A stretch of 64,000 nucleotides of DNA from Vitellaria paradoxa (Eukaryota; Streptophyta; Magnoliopsida; Ericales; Sapotaceae). Position 1 is the stretch's first letter. Each line of letters opens with the position of its first letter. The stretch lies in NCBI GenBank assembly GCA_019916065.1, contig CM034238.1, forward strand, positions 33,234,176 through 33,298,175, given 5' to 3'. Below, piece after piece: positions 12,940 to 25,118 of this stretch. A program made the translations under genes and the position numbers. The notes below the pieces were generated by a model. That model was not told where the DNA came from. It did not search any database and saw only the letters and a program-made list of their open reading frames with translations.

Positions 12940-13640
12940 TGAATAGGTTGTTATTAATGGGATTTGATTTGTGTGGTTGAAATGAAGAAGTGTGATTGGT
13001 ATTTTAGGTGACATGAAAACACCTATCAAGTTAAAGGGAAAATATTGTTGAATAGTGATAAGACTTACAATGCACTATCGCTTTCAAGAAACAACACTCT
13101 CATAGGATGAATAAAGTAGAAGTAAGGATGCAAAGGCAGATATGTGGTAATACAAGGAAAAATAAAATAAGAAATGATTATATTTAAAAAAGCTAAGCTG
13201 GCATAGATAGAAGAGAATCTGAGAGAATGTCATTTAATATGGTTTGGTCATGTCGAAGGTAGACTTAGAAGTGTACTTGTAATAAAGAGTAAATAGATAC
13301 AATTAGAAGAGATAAAAATTAGACATGAGATTATACAGATTCAAATTGTGAAGAAACATCTAACTTCTTATTAGTCAATGAACACAACAAGGTTTTTGAG
13401 TAAGTGAGACTAAGGTAGGATATATGCAATGCAAATTTAGCAAAGTTAAAACTACGGATTATGACATAGTCAAAATTTAGGATCAAAAAATGCTAAAAAG
13501 TGATATACTCCAATATACACTGCAAATTTAACAAAGTTAAAACTAGAATGAGGGCATAGTCAAAATTGAGGATCAAAAAGGGCCAAAAAGTGATAATTTT
13601 TTATATAATGGATCATTTATTCATGCAAATGAAGTAATGA
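12940..13640 (+). mobile_element. RTE-type LINE 3' fragment, copy 3 of 5
   Basis: The clearest copy. Near 13111-13180 the frame reads VEVRMQRQICGNTRKNKIRN, matching the C-terminal segment of plant RTE-type reverse transcriptases. It continues with IEENLREC and WFGHVEGRLRS near 13210-13270, then a noncoding tail containing AGCAAAGTTAAAACTA and CATAGTCAAAATT. There are stops, and all endonuclease and RT catalytic domains are missing. Confidence 0.6.
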
Positions 13641-14230
13641 ATAGGTCGTTACCAATAGGATTAGATTTATGTGGTTAAAATGGAGAAGTGTGATTGGTAT
13701 GTAATGTGATGCAAGAATACCTATCAAGCTGTAGGGAAAATATTGTTGGATAGTGATAAGACTTGCAATGCACTATTGACTTCAAGAAATAACACTCTCA
13801 TAAGATGAATATGGCGGAAGTGAGAATGAAAAGGTAGATATGTGGCAATGCAAGGAAAAATAGGATAAAAAATAATTATATTTAAAAGAAAGTTAGTGTG
13901 CACTGATAGAAGAGAAACTGAGAGATTGTTGTTTAACATGGTTTGGTCATGTCGGAGGTGCACTTAGAAATGCACTAGTAATAAAGAGTCAACAGATATA
14001 ATTAGAAGGGATAAAGATGCATGAGATTGTAACAACTCAAATTGTGAAGAAAACACCTAATTTTTTATAAGCCAGTGAATGCAAGGAGTACGAGATTTTC
14101 AAGTAAGTGGGATTAAGGTAGGATATATACATTGCAAATTTAGCAATGTTAAAACTATGGATGGGGGTATAGTCAAAATTGAGGCAAAAGGTGCCAAAGA
14201 GTGATAATTTTCAATATATAGGATTATTTA
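13641..14230 (+). mobile_element. RTE-type LINE 3' fragment, copy 4 of 5
   Basis: Direct tandem copy of the preceding module. The AEVRMKR..ICGNARKNRIK-like block is at about 13812-13875 and the WFGHV-like block near 13940. The same tail is repeated near 14130-14190. Similarity extends through the noncoding tail, so copies 3 and 4 look like tandem duplications rather than independent insertions. Confidence 0.55.
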
Positions 14231-14470
14231 TTCAAGAAAATAAAGCAATCAAGTAGGTTGTTATCAATGAGATTTGATTTGGGTGGGTGATTGAAAAGGA
14301 GAATTGTAACCGGTATTTTAAGTGACGCTAGAATATCTATCAAGTTAAAAGGAAAATTTTGTTGAATAGTTGTAAGACCTAAAGTGCGAGCGCTTTTATA
14401 AGAAGATTATGGCAGAAATGAAGATGCTAATATAGATATGTGGTAATAAAAGGAAAAATAGGATGAACCT
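14231..14470 (+). mobile_element. RTE-type LINE 3' fragment, copy 5 of 5 (truncated)
   Basis: A third plus-strand copy begins with the GTTATCAATGAGATTTGATT leader shared by copies 3 and 4. It breaks off just after the AGATATGTGGTAAT block near 14440, where the sequence turns into unrelated DNA. Confidence 0.5.
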
Positions 14471-15195
14471 CGTGCGTTTGCAACTCAGACCCTTTGTGCA
14501 CACCCTCCCCAACCCAGCTGCTGTATGCACGATTGCGACACCCTTCATATGCACAATTGATCAATGATCAGTAACCCATAAATGTTCAGGTTCAACTCAT
14601 TTTAACCCCAACCCATTTCCAATCCAATCGAACACTAATAAATCTTAAATCATGCTTTTAAATACAAAAAAATCCTGCATATGCATCCACTCACATCATC
14701 CACTATCTCCTTACTTCTTATTTCACATCTAAAATTCTTCAATATGCATACTCGTGCATAACAGCAAAAATGTATTTGTATATATATACGCATCATCGTC
14801 TTCCACAACAATGCACACAACCACACTTTAATATCATGAATAAATAACCCCTCACACACACATTAAAGAGGCTTGGAGTAATTTTTTTTCTAAATTCTAA
14901 ATTGAAATTTAAATTGGCCGCTTTGACTAATTTTTTAATAAGTTAATAATCAACAATAATATTTTTAATTTAAGTTATTTTTATAAAATCAATCGAAAAA
15001 TAATTACCAAACCATATGCAGTTCTCGCTCTTTCTCTTTCTCTATTATTTTTGAGTTAATTTTAAAAATTTAATTTATGATTAATAAAAATAATATTTTG
15101 TTTCAAGTCATTTTTATAAACTTAGTTAAGAATATTTTAACGCATTAAGAATAATAGTATTTTTAAGTTAAGTTAATTTTACAAAATGAGTCAAT
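14471..15195. other. intergenic DNA, no gene seen
   Basis: The stretch 14471-14640 is richer in C than its surroundings (CCCTCCCCAACCCAGC), after which AT-rich DNA resumes up to the target site of copia element A. I find no protein or RNA gene. Confidence 0.5.
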
Positions 15196-15200
15196 AATTA

Positions 15201-15373
15201 TGTTAGAATATTTAGGAAATAATTGACGGATTGTAATATAGTTATTTTTGTTTATTAGCATATACAAGTTTATTCTAGTTTTCTTTTTGTAACTTAACGT
15301 TCATTATAAACACAGTACTAGGGAGAGAGAGAAATTCTCTCTCTCAATTTTTTCTTCTATTTCTTATTCAACT
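15201..15373 (+). repeat. 5' LTR of copia A
   Basis: 173 bp starting TGTTAGAATATTTAGG and ending TTATTCAACT, with a TATAAA box near 15305 and a GAGAGAGAG stretch near 15322. The unusual CT end is set by the target duplication and by the primer site that follows directly. Confidence 0.88.
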
Positions 15374-15385
15374 TGGTATCAGAGC
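15374..15385 (+). promoter_or_regulatory. primer-binding site for initiator Met tRNA
   Basis: TGGTATCAGAGC directly follows the 5' LTR. It is the standard complement of the 3' end of plant initiator methionine tRNA, used to start minus-strand DNA synthesis. Confidence 0.9.
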
Positions 15386-15790
15386 AGTCTTTTCTTTTTT
15401 TTTTTTAAGCAAAAAAAAAAGAGTTAGTTGGTGATTACCATTGGCGTCTCATCGATGCTATTTTCTAGTGTCGATTTTTTGTTAGGCCCATCTGTTGCGT
15501 GCATTGCTTTCCGACGGCGATCATCTTCGACGTGCAATCGAAATTTTTGATTAGATGATTTGTATAGTTGTGATTGTCACTCGATAAATGCTCGATTCAT
15601 GTTAACTGTCGCCTAGCTGTTCGTTGTCGTCGCTTAGATCCCTCGATGAAGTTAATTTATTGATCGTCACTTGGGTTTGGAGTAGTTTATCACCACCTGA
15701 GTTCGTTCATCACCTAGGTTCCTTGTTGCCTGGGTTCCTCATTGCCCGTTATCTGATCAATGTTGTGATTTTTTCATTTTTCTTCGAATC

Positions 15791-15960
15791 ATCAATTGAT
15801 TCTCGGTTAGCCTCATCTATTGATCTGATCAACATTATACCTTCTAATTGTTCTTCGCTCATCGATTGATTCTCGATCAGCCTCATCTATTGATCTGATC
15901 AACATTATACCTTCTAATTGTTCTTCGCTCATCGATTGATTCTCGATCGGTTTCATCTGT
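15791..15960 (+). repeat. 70-bp tandem repeat in the copia A leader
   Basis: The phrase ATCGATTGATTCTCG recurs at 15791 (one mismatch), 15861 and 15931. The 70-bp spacing includes TCTATTGATCTGATCAACAT and CTTCTAATTGTTCTTCGCTC. It lies in the untranslated leader between primer site and gag. Confidence 0.8.
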
Positions 15961-16085
15961 TGATTGATTTTTTAGTTAGTGATTCTCGACTAGCTTTATC
16001 TATTGATCGATTTTTTGGTTTCTGATTTATTGTCACTTGGCTTCATCGTTTTTTCTATTATCGACTTCAACAAATATTTTCTGTG

Positions 16086-17060
16086 ATGGCTTTCAATCAT
16101 AATAAAACTACTGGTGCAGACTCTTCCTCTATTGCACCTATTATTCCAGGTGATGGTCTCCCCAAGTCTATTGTTTGTGAAAAATTAAATAAAACTACCA
16201 ATTATTTAACTTGGGCTCATGCCGTTTGCATATTCCTTATCAGACGACAGTGGGAAAAATACATTACAAATCCCATCCAGATTCAACATCTCCCACTTAC
16301 TCACAATGGCGTGGTAATGACGCTATTGTTAAGAGTTGGTTATGGTACAGTCTTGAGCCTTCATTTTTCATGTAATGGCCTTGTGTAACACATCTAAGGT
16401 AATTTGGGATTCTTTAGCTAATTCTTATTCTAAGCGTAGTAATATTTCAGAGATTTTCGAGGCTTACAAGCAGCTCTTTTCGTTCCAATAGGGAGACCGA
16501 TCACTCTCTAATTATTATAGTACTCTTAAAGCTCTTGGTGATTGCCTTTTATAGCTCCACCCCTTTCCTAAGACTAAGGCAGAAATGATATGACAGTGGG
16601 ATTAGTTTATGATTGTTCTTCTACTTACTGGGCTGAATGATAATCTTCGTAGTTATAGAGATAAGCTTTTAGCCAGAGAAACTATTCCCTCTTTAGCCAG
16701 TGCTTAGTCCGGATTACAACGCTCTTCCTTGGGTTATCATCACCATTCAGTATCTTCTACTTCCAGTGGAATTGATTTTGCTGCTTTGGTAAATAGGCTC
16801 TCGGGGTAGACCCTATGGTGGAGGTCACAGTTCTCATGGTGGCTCTCATAATGGTGGTTGCAATTTTGGACATGACACTAAGAAGTGTGATCATTATAGT
16901 GGTACCAATCACACTGAGCCATACCATTGGAAGAAATATGATTGTCTTGATCAAGCTTACCATGTTAATGCTGACTCTACTAGCTCTAAAGTAGTTTCTA
17001 GCACTACTTCTGGCTCAAGTGATCTTACTAACTCTGAAGCAGTTTCTTAAAGTCCTTTTT
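16086..17060 (+). pseudogene. gag of copia A (broken)
   Basis: The ATG at 16086 opens a frame whose first ~100 residues look like a plant copia Gag N-terminus, with a CEKLN..NYLTWAHAV block near residue 40. It then shifts and collects stops, but Gag blocks such as SYSKRSN and LNDNLRSYRD remain visible in other frames. A zinc knuckle with the CX2C..H..C spacing is recognisable near 16886-16930, although its last cysteine has become histidine (YHW instead of YCW). Gag would package the RNA in virus-like particles. This copy is not functional. Confidence 0.75.
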
Positions 17061-20000
17061 CCCCTGTTGAGTTAGATGCTATTGTGCAGGGTCTTTACAT
17101 CTCTTGCTCTTCCAATTTTACTGTTACTCTCGCTCACTCAGGTAATAGTGCATTTTTTTTGTCCTCGTCTACTCCACAATAAATTCTTGACTCTGGTGCT
17201 AATACTCATGTATCAAGTAATCCTTCCTTATTTTTTGATCTGACTACTACTATTTATCATCTTACATTGGCTGATGGGTCCTCACGATCTGTGGGTAGTA
17301 AAGGATAGCCAAACCTTTGTCATTCTTATCTTTACCTTCAAGCCTTTATGTACCTAATTTTCCTTTTAACCTATTATCTGTTAGTCAGTTAACCAAACTC
17401 CTAAACTGTTCTATAATCTTCCCTTCATCTTCTTTTGTTTTTCAAGATCTCAGAATGTAAAGGAGAATTAGTTCGGGATGTGAGCTGAATGGTCTCTATT
17501 ACCTTGATCCTGCCAGTTTCTCTCCATCTCATTCAGCTTTTGATGTGTCTGATTCACCTCTTTAATGGCATTGTCGACTAGGCCATCTATCTTTATCTCG
17601 ACTTAAGCTTGTCGTTCTTAGTCTTGGTTCTATCTCAAATCTACAATTTGAAACTTGTCAACTAGGAAAGCACCACTGTAGTTCTTCTCCTCGTAGTAGT
17701 CATGATAGTGCATCTAAATCTTTTTCTATGGTCCATACGGACATTTAGGGTCTTTCTAGAGTTTCTACAATTAATGATTATTGGTATTTTGTCATATTTG
17801 TGGATTATTTCTCGCAAATGATATGGTTAATTTTTAATGAAAAGTCGTTCTAAGTTACCCAGTATTATCTTATGCTTTTACAATGATTTGACAAAAAAAT
17901 CAAAATTTTACAGTTTGATAATGCTTTAGAATATATTACGTCTGTCATGGACAAATTTTGTGTTGACAGGGGCATCATCCATCAAACCTTATGCGTTCAT
18001 ACATCTCAGCAGAATGGTGTTATTGAGCGCAAATATTGCCATCTGGTAGATGTAGCCTGCACTTTTCAAATACATATGGATGTCCCGAATCATATTGGGG
18101 CGATGCTGTCTTAACTAACCTTATTAGTTGTGTTCCGTTTGTCACCCTTGGTAATCAGTCTTCTTTTTCTCTCCTTTACTCTTCTTGTAATCCTTTCTCT
18201 CTTCCTGCTCATACCTCTGGTTGCACTACCTTTGTTTATCATCTTAACCTTGGCTTGGAAAAACTATCACCTCGTGCTCATCGATGTATTTTCCTGGGTT
18301 ATTCTAGTACTCAAAAGGGCTACTACTGTTATCATTCTCCATTTCGTCAATTCTTTGTTAGTGCTGATGTTACGTTCTTTGAGTCTACACCTTATTTTCC
18401 AATTCCAAGGGGTTGTTATCTCATTAGGGAGAGTCTTCTCCTTCCTCTCGAGAGGGGGAGTCATCTACACTTTTCCCTCTGCTGATCTAGTTTTACCTAT
18501 TCCACAGGCTACTATTCCTAATGTGCCATTACAAGTTTATCAGCGTTGGACTCGCCCTGCTCCAGTCACCGCTGCACCCATGGATCCTGCACCTCTTGAG
18601 ACATCTACTTCTGATGCTTCTACTTCTGAACTGGACACTTTTGTAACTAGTCAAGATGAGCCTGAAGCTATTGCTATTAGTGATCTTCCTATTTCCAAAA
18701 GACGAGGTAAACATGCATGTACTCAGTATCCTATTGCTAAGTTTGTTTTCTATCATTGCATATTACGTTGATTCCAATCCTTTGTTTATGCTTTGTCTTT
18801 TGTTTCTATTCCTACTTCTTATAATCAGGCACTATTATCACCGGGCTGGAAGAAAGTAATGGGTGAGGAGATATAGGCACTACATCACAACCAGACATAG
18901 GAGCTCATTTCTCTTCCTCTAGGAAAGAAAATGGTTATCATTGGGTTTACACAATAAAATATCACCCTGATGGTTTTGTTGAGCGTCTCAAAGCTCGTTT
19001 GATTGCTAAGGGTTATACCCAAACTTATGGTGTGGACTATCTTGAGACTTTCTCACTAGTGGCTCGTCCTAATTCAGTTCACATTCTTCTTGCAGTGGCA
19101 ATGTGTAAGTTTTGGCCTTGTTCCAATTAGATATTAAGAATGCTTTTTTGCATGGGAAACTCCAAGATGAGGTATATATGGACCAGTCACCGAGGTATAT
19201 TGTTATGGGAAATAAGCAACTTGTTTGTCGCTTGTGTAAAGCCTTATATGGACTTAAACAATCTCCACATACATGGTTTGATTAGTTTAGCTTTGCTCTT
19301 CTGGATTATGGTTTCAAATGAACCACCTCTAATCATTCAATGTTTGTTTATCATTCACCATCTGGCACCATTATCTTGATCATCTATGTAGACAATATCA
19401 TCATTTTTGGTGATGACACTAAGGGCATTTTTGCATTAAAGAGTTATCTGAAAAAATAGTTCCACACAAAGGATCTCGGAGCTTTGCACTATTTTCTTGG
19501 GATTGAGGTTGCCCGTTCTTTCAGGGGTATGTCTTTATCTTAAAAAATATATATATATTTTGGATTTACTCTCTGAGACTGGACTTCTAGGTTGTCGTCC
19601 TGTCGATACTTCTATAGATCCTTCTGTTCACTTGAATAATGAGAGTAGTGATCCTTTTCTTGATGTTGATCTTTATCAACGCCTTGTGGGTAAGCTGATT
19701 TATCTCGCTATAACTCATCTTAATATTACATATGCAGTGGGTGTGGTTAGTCAGTTCATGCATACTCCACGCAAACCTCACTTTAAAGCTGTATATCATA
19801 TTCTGAGGTATTTGAAGAATTCTCTTGGCAAAGGTTTACTCTATCGCGCTTCCACCAAGATAGATGTCATTAGATATAGTGATGCAGATTGGGCTAATAG
19901 TCATTCAGATCAGAGATCTACCTCTGGATACTGTACTATCATTGGTGGTAATCTCGTTACTTGGCGTAGTAAAAAGCAGACTGTAGTGGCTCGATCTAGT

Positions 20001-20345
20001 GCTGAACTTGAGTATCATGCCATGGCTTATACTGTATCTTAAATGCTTTGGGTTCAGTCTCTTCTTTGAGATTTTGGTATTGATATTTCAGCTCCGATGT
20101 CTATATTCTATGATAATCAGGCTGCGATCTTCATTACTAACAACCCTATTTTTCATGAATGTACCAAGCATATAGAGGTTGATTGTCATTTCATTCAAGA
20201 TCTCCTGATTAAGCGTGATATCATTACTTTGTTTGTACGATTAGGCTCTCAGTTAGATGACCTTCTCACCAAGCCTTTAGCTAGCCCCCTATTTCAGAAA
20301 ATGACTACCAAGCTCGGCATGTTTAATCTTTATACCCTAGTTTAA
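17061..20345 (+). pseudogene. pol of copia A (protease, integrase, RT, RNase H; broken)
   Basis: The protease motif LDSGA is at about 17188-17205. The pre-integrase WHC.LGH block is at 17566, preceded by a TAA at 17563-17565. Integrase follows (VHTDI near 17735, LDNALEY-like near 17915, QQNGV..R near 18010). RT runs about 18940-19560 and has YVDN at 19385-19396 in place of the catalytic YVDD. RNase H (YSDADWA near 19875, SRSSAE-type block near 19990, DNQAAIF near 20110) ends with TAA at 20343-20345. Stops at Gln and Trp positions and several frame changes show long decay. Confidence 0.85.
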
Positions 20346-20352
20346 GGGGAAG
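20343..20352 (+). promoter_or_regulatory. polypurine tract of copia A
   Basis: TAAGGGGAAG immediately precedes the 3' LTR, the expected place for the plus-strand primer. It overlaps the stop codon of pol. Confidence 0.75.
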
Positions 20353-20520
20353 TGTTAGAATATTTAGGAAATAATTAACGGATTATAATCTAGTTAGTTT
20401 TGGTTATTAGCATATACAATCTTATTCCAGTTTCCTTTTTGCAACTTAGCATTCATTATAAATACATTACTAAGGAGAGAGAGAATTTATCTCAATTTTT
20501 CTTCTATTTCTTATTCAACT
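20353..20520 (+). repeat. 3' LTR of copia A
   Basis: 168 bp matching the 5' LTR with scattered substitutions and small length changes in the GAGA tract. It ends CAACT directly before the second copy of the AATTA target duplication. Confidence 0.88.
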
Positions 20521-20525
20521 AATTA

Positions 20526-21544
20526 AAAATAAAATTATATATTAAAATTGATAAACAATTTGAAATAAAAAAAAAAAAAAAGAAAAGTCCAATTAGGTGA
20601 GTTTGAGATTTTGTGTATTGCTTGTGTTCTGAAATTGGGTTACAACCCCAAGTACAAGGTGATTGGTTATAGCAATTTAAATTTGTGAATGGTAAAGTAC
20701 CAGTTGTACCCATAAGCAGAGGCAGTGTGAAATCACAATTTTTCTTCTCTTACTTAGTAGGTGTCACACAATAAAAATCAAGAAATTTTGGTTTAAATTA
20801 TTGAAGATAAAACTTACCTAGGCATTTTGACCTAGGATCCGACAATTAAATCTAATGCAAAATGAATGAAAATGAATTAAAACTATGAAATTTAAATGGC
20901 TAGGGACCAAGGATGAACTATCCAATTAGTATGTAATGAACCAATTTTGAGGGCAAACATGTTTTACCCATACGCATTTAGGTAAAACTATCACAAAGTA
21001 GGTTAATTTAAAGAAATTAAGTACAATTGCTAGAATACCTAGAGAAATGTAGCATCAACTGTACATGGCATACATAATTGATCTAGGCATATAAGTAGTC
21101 TAACAAAGACCTAACATGCAAATATACTTGACACAAGCACTATACATACAAACATCTAGCGTGCATGCAAAGTCTAGAAAAGCATGCAAATGTGAGAGGT
21201 TTGTATATAAATTATCCACAGAGATATTCTTTCAAACACCTAGTGTACATACAATTTTCACACTAGTACTAATCATATATAGCATGAAAAGGTAAGGTAG
21301 AAATTGTATACAAAAAAATAATTGAAAGAAAAATCAACCAATAATCATCTAAGTATGTAGAAATTGGAAATATATTGTAATTTATACCTCAATTGATCTA
21401 ATTACATGAAAATTTTCAAGGATCCAATAGCCTTTTGCCTTGATCTGCTCTAAATGCATAGAATTACAAAAGAAAGTAAAAACTTTCAGAAGAAATTGAA
21501 AATCCTATATGAGGATATGAAGAAACCCTCCAATCCTCTCTAAT
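20526..21544. other. intergenic DNA, no gene seen
   Basis: A poly(A) stretch near 20568-20582 is followed by AT-rich sequence without a recognisable frame. I see no transposon ends in this kilobase. Confidence 0.5.
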
Positions 21545-23069
21545 CTACTCTACATCACAAGGCTCAATTAGCAAGAAAAACAACATCTTTGCTCATTGCT
21601 TAGATTTCAATTGGGTAACCTACCAGTTAAATATTTGGGAGTTTCTCTTATTTCCATGAAGCTCAAATCTTCAAAGGCCTCATTGAAAAAATAATGAAGA
21701 GAGTCAAGAGTTGGACTTCCAAATGCCTCTTATATGCTGGAAGACTAGTCTTTGTTTAATCCATACTATTTAGCATTCAAGTCTATTGGAGTATGCATTT
21801 CATCCTTCCAGAGAAAATAATCAAAGCTATTGATCAGATTTTAAGAAGCTTTTAGGAACGGGAGCTGAACTCAAGAAAGGGGGATGTAAGCTAGCATGGG
21901 ATGAAGTTTTTCTACCAAAAAGTGAAGGGGCCTTGGAATTCGCAAGCTTCAAGAATGGTACAAGGCTGCCATGTTGAGACACTTATGGTTAATATGTTTA
22001 AGAAGTCCATCTCTTTGGGTCCAATAGTGCCACTCCAACCTCCTAAAGAGAAAGTGTTTCTAGGAAGTCGAAAATCCTTCAGATTAGTCATGGACTTAGC
22101 GCAAACTACTCAAACTTTGGGAGGATGTTGTTCACATCTCCAAATACAAAGTAGGTAATGGTAAATCCATCTCTCTTTGGTACTTTAACTGGCAAGGGAC
22201 CCCTAATTCCAAAGTATTCGTCAAGAATAGCTTATGATGCCGATTTGTCCTGAGAAGCTAAAGTTTCAAGTATTATCCATAATGGTCAATGGAAGTGGCC
22301 TTTTCTGAGCACATGGGAGCTTAGAGAAGTAGTTTTTGAATCTTCCCTTGAGTAAGCCCCACAACCACACACCCAAGACCAGTTTATATGGCCTGTCTCA
22401 AAAGATAGAGTCTATAATACAGCTGCTACGTGGAATTCACTAAGAAGACAATCCCAAAAGGTAACTTAGCACAAACTCCTTTGGTTTCCCTACCACATTC
22501 CAAGGCATAGCTTCATTCTATGGCTAGCTATAAAGGAGCAGTTAGCCACTAAGGACAAACTTCTTGTTTGGGTGTTGAATGTTGAATCCACTTATGTTCT
22601 ATGTGGAAACCGAATTGAAAACTTAGAGCATCTTTTCTTTGCATGTCCCTCTACGAATGAAGTGCAGGAAAATATTTTGCAATTATGCTCAATTTTAAAA
22701 TCCACACAGTCATGGTAAGAGGAAATTGCATAGGCAGTTGATAACTTCAAAGATAAGGGTTTCAAAACTACTATATGCAAGCTTACATTAAAAAAAGCCC
22801 TAATGAATCACATATGGCATGAGCGTAAGGCAAAAATCTTCAAAGGAATCCCATCCTCAACTACAAGCATTGTTAATACTATCAAGCAAGAGGTCAGACT
22901 AAACACTTCCCAAATTTCTGTAATTAAAAACACAGTATAAGATTCTAATCTTTATACTTTCTAGGGTATCCCATTTTGTAATTAATCGTACATGAGAGTA
23001 TGCCCCCAAGGTGATGTAAAAAATTTTTATCCTAAATAATCCAAATTATACTTACTTACCAAAAAAAAA
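21545..23069 (+). mobile_element. 5'-truncated L1-type LINE with poly(A) tail
   Basis: Only the C-terminal part of a plant L1 ORF2 remains, read in shifting frames. First comes the RT thumb region: FQLGNLPVKYLGVSL near 21608, then VKSWTSKCLLYAGRL near 21700 and GGCKLAWDEV near 21878. A zinc-binding RVT block follows: IPRHSFILWLAIKEQLATKD near 22500, then LCGNRIENLEHLFFACPS near 22600-22655. A noncoding 3' end follows and terminates in A9 at 23060-23068. The RT catalytic core and the endonuclease are missing, as is usual for truncated LINE insertions. The exact 5' junction and target duplication were not resolved. Confidence 0.8.
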
Positions 23070-25118
23070 GTATATTATATGTAATGTTCTCCCTTTCTCT
23101 AGAAACCCCAACACATATCTATACTCTTTTCTTCTAAAAATTACAAGAATGCCATTAAATTTCTAGAATTTAGTTTGTTGTCTGAATGGAGATCCGAGTG
23201 GACCTTCTAAAACTTAGAAAATTTTTTGTTAGACTTTTGTTCAGACAAGGGTCCAGATAGACCCTTTGACACTAAATAAAATTTCTGGTTGGTTTCTGGA
23301 CCTGACTTCCAACTGGATTTGGAGTACCAAAACAACATAGTTTGGAGTTGATCTCTCATAAAACTTTTAGATTTCCTTCTCATCTTTCCAATGTATCTGG
23401 ACTTGCCTTATTCCTACTTCTAGAACTCTAGATATAGGTTAAGAATTGAGACAGGGTCTAGGCTACTGGAAACCTTCCAGGCAAATTTGGACTTTTACGT
23501 TTCTACTTAATTTTGGACTTTAAAATGGTAGAACAAGGTCATGGACTCTCATGAAAGTTGTAAGCCTACGTCATAACTTTTCAACGAGCCAAACAACACC
23601 TAAAACAGAGGTCTGTAGCCACAGTTATAGCCCAAAAATAGAATAATGTTATGGCTTGACAATTCCTTGTCTAACTGGGATGTGCTCTTTGTTGTGTGCA
23701 GAGGTATCTGAACAAGGTTCCTAGTACTTAGATTTTTTTTAGTTTTCTTCCTTTGCTCCCTCTCTGTGGTGCCCATAGTTGTGTGAACAGAGGCCAGTCT
23801 AAAGAGGGGTCCAGGCAGCTTGGATTCTTATGCTCTTTTTGCTTCTTTTGTGGCTTAATTACTTGAATATCTTGCAATTCAGTTCAAAATCTCTCTTTAG
23901 CGCAAGAACATATAATTCAATCAATTCTTTATATAATTCAAGTGACGAGACCCATTTAGAATGTTGAATTTTACGTTTTAACGTACAATCATATATATTT
24001 TAGAATATTGATTTTTAAGTTTAAGTTGGATGAAAATTTGATAAGATATAAATTTTTAATACCTATATAGAAACTTGACTTTGATAGTTTATCAGCTCAC
24101 TACACAACTAAAAAACTAAATATAAAAAATAACTCAATAATTGTTTATAAAATTTTATAATTTTGTTGAAATATTTTATGATATATTTAAAATTTAATTT
24201 TTGTCGATAAAAAAAATATTATACAATTTCATGTTGTGTATGGAAAATCAGTCCTACCTCTACCGAGGGATTTGACCAAAGTCGTTACCTAAAAGTCGTA
24301 ATTCCATAACTAAATCAGTCAAATTTTGTTTTCCCCAAATAAGTCATCTACTAAAATCCTCACTTGTTGTTTGGAACGGCATATTTAGGTCGATAGAAAT
24401 AATTAAAAAAATACAAAATCGCTTAAATATTCTGTTCCAAATAGCATATTTATAATTAAAAAAATACCAGTCCACTCGAAGTCGTCATTCCTAGAAGCAT
24501 ATTCAACTTGAATATGCTGTTCCAAAAAGTAAATTTAATATTTAAACAAGTAAAAAAATACGAACACACTTGAAGTGGAACATCATATTTAAGCTTTGCA
24601 ATTAAAAGAAAAATACACCTGAAGTCGTCATTCAACAAAACATATTTAATGAAATCAAAGCAAACAAAGTACAATGGCAAGAGGGAAAAAAATTATAAAG
24701 AAGAAGAAAAGTATTGTTGAGAATCATCAAATATGCATTAATTCAACAATTTTAATTGCTTTGAAGGGTGTATTAGTAGAAATAATCTTCTACTTCACTA
24801 GAAAACCAGTTAAGATTCAACAATTAGTACTTAACTAATTTCATTATAAGATTCAAGATTTAGTGATGAACTAATTTCATTGTGAGTGCTTGACTAAGTT
24901 TTCTTCTTTCTCCAATTTAAGTATCATCCTACTCTTCTATAATTCCTTGATAAATAAAGTAATGGTCAAAAAAAAAAAAAAAAAAGAAGGTAATGGTTCT
25001 ACTTACATATATTCGCACATTACCTTTCATATTTTCTTAATGAAGATTGGACATATAATTCCATGGAAAATGAACCCTACTTTTTAAAAGTGTTGGAATA
25101 ATTGAAGATCTTAATATT
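23070..25118. other. intergenic DNA, no gene seen
   Basis: Two kilobases without a supported gene. Between 24360 and 24650 a loose module (GGAAC/GTTCC, CATATTTAA, AATTAAAAAAATAC, GAAGTCGTCATTC) recurs about four times at irregular spacing. A short palindrome CATATTCAACTTGAATATG lies near 24498. A poly(A) run is at 24968-24984. Confidence 0.45.

Larger units (their letters stand above)
15201..20520 (+). mobile_element. Ty1/copia element A, complete but decayed
   Basis: Two LTRs (15201-15373 and 20353-20520) enclose primer site, leader, gag, protease, integrase, RT, RNase H and polypurine tract, in copia order (integrase before RT). A perfect 5-bp target duplication AATTA lies at 15196-15200 and 20521-20525. 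The total length of 5.3 kb is normal for the family. The coding part is broken by many stops and several shifts, so the element cannot make its own proteins. Its LTR and protein sequences resemble element B at 60209-64000, so both belong to one family. Confidence 0.9.

Noticed and set aside
18130..18771. 213-codon plus-strand open frame overlapping copia A pol
   Set aside because: It is hydrophobic shadow translation in another frame of the integrase-RT linker. The true frame shows the copia protein pattern.
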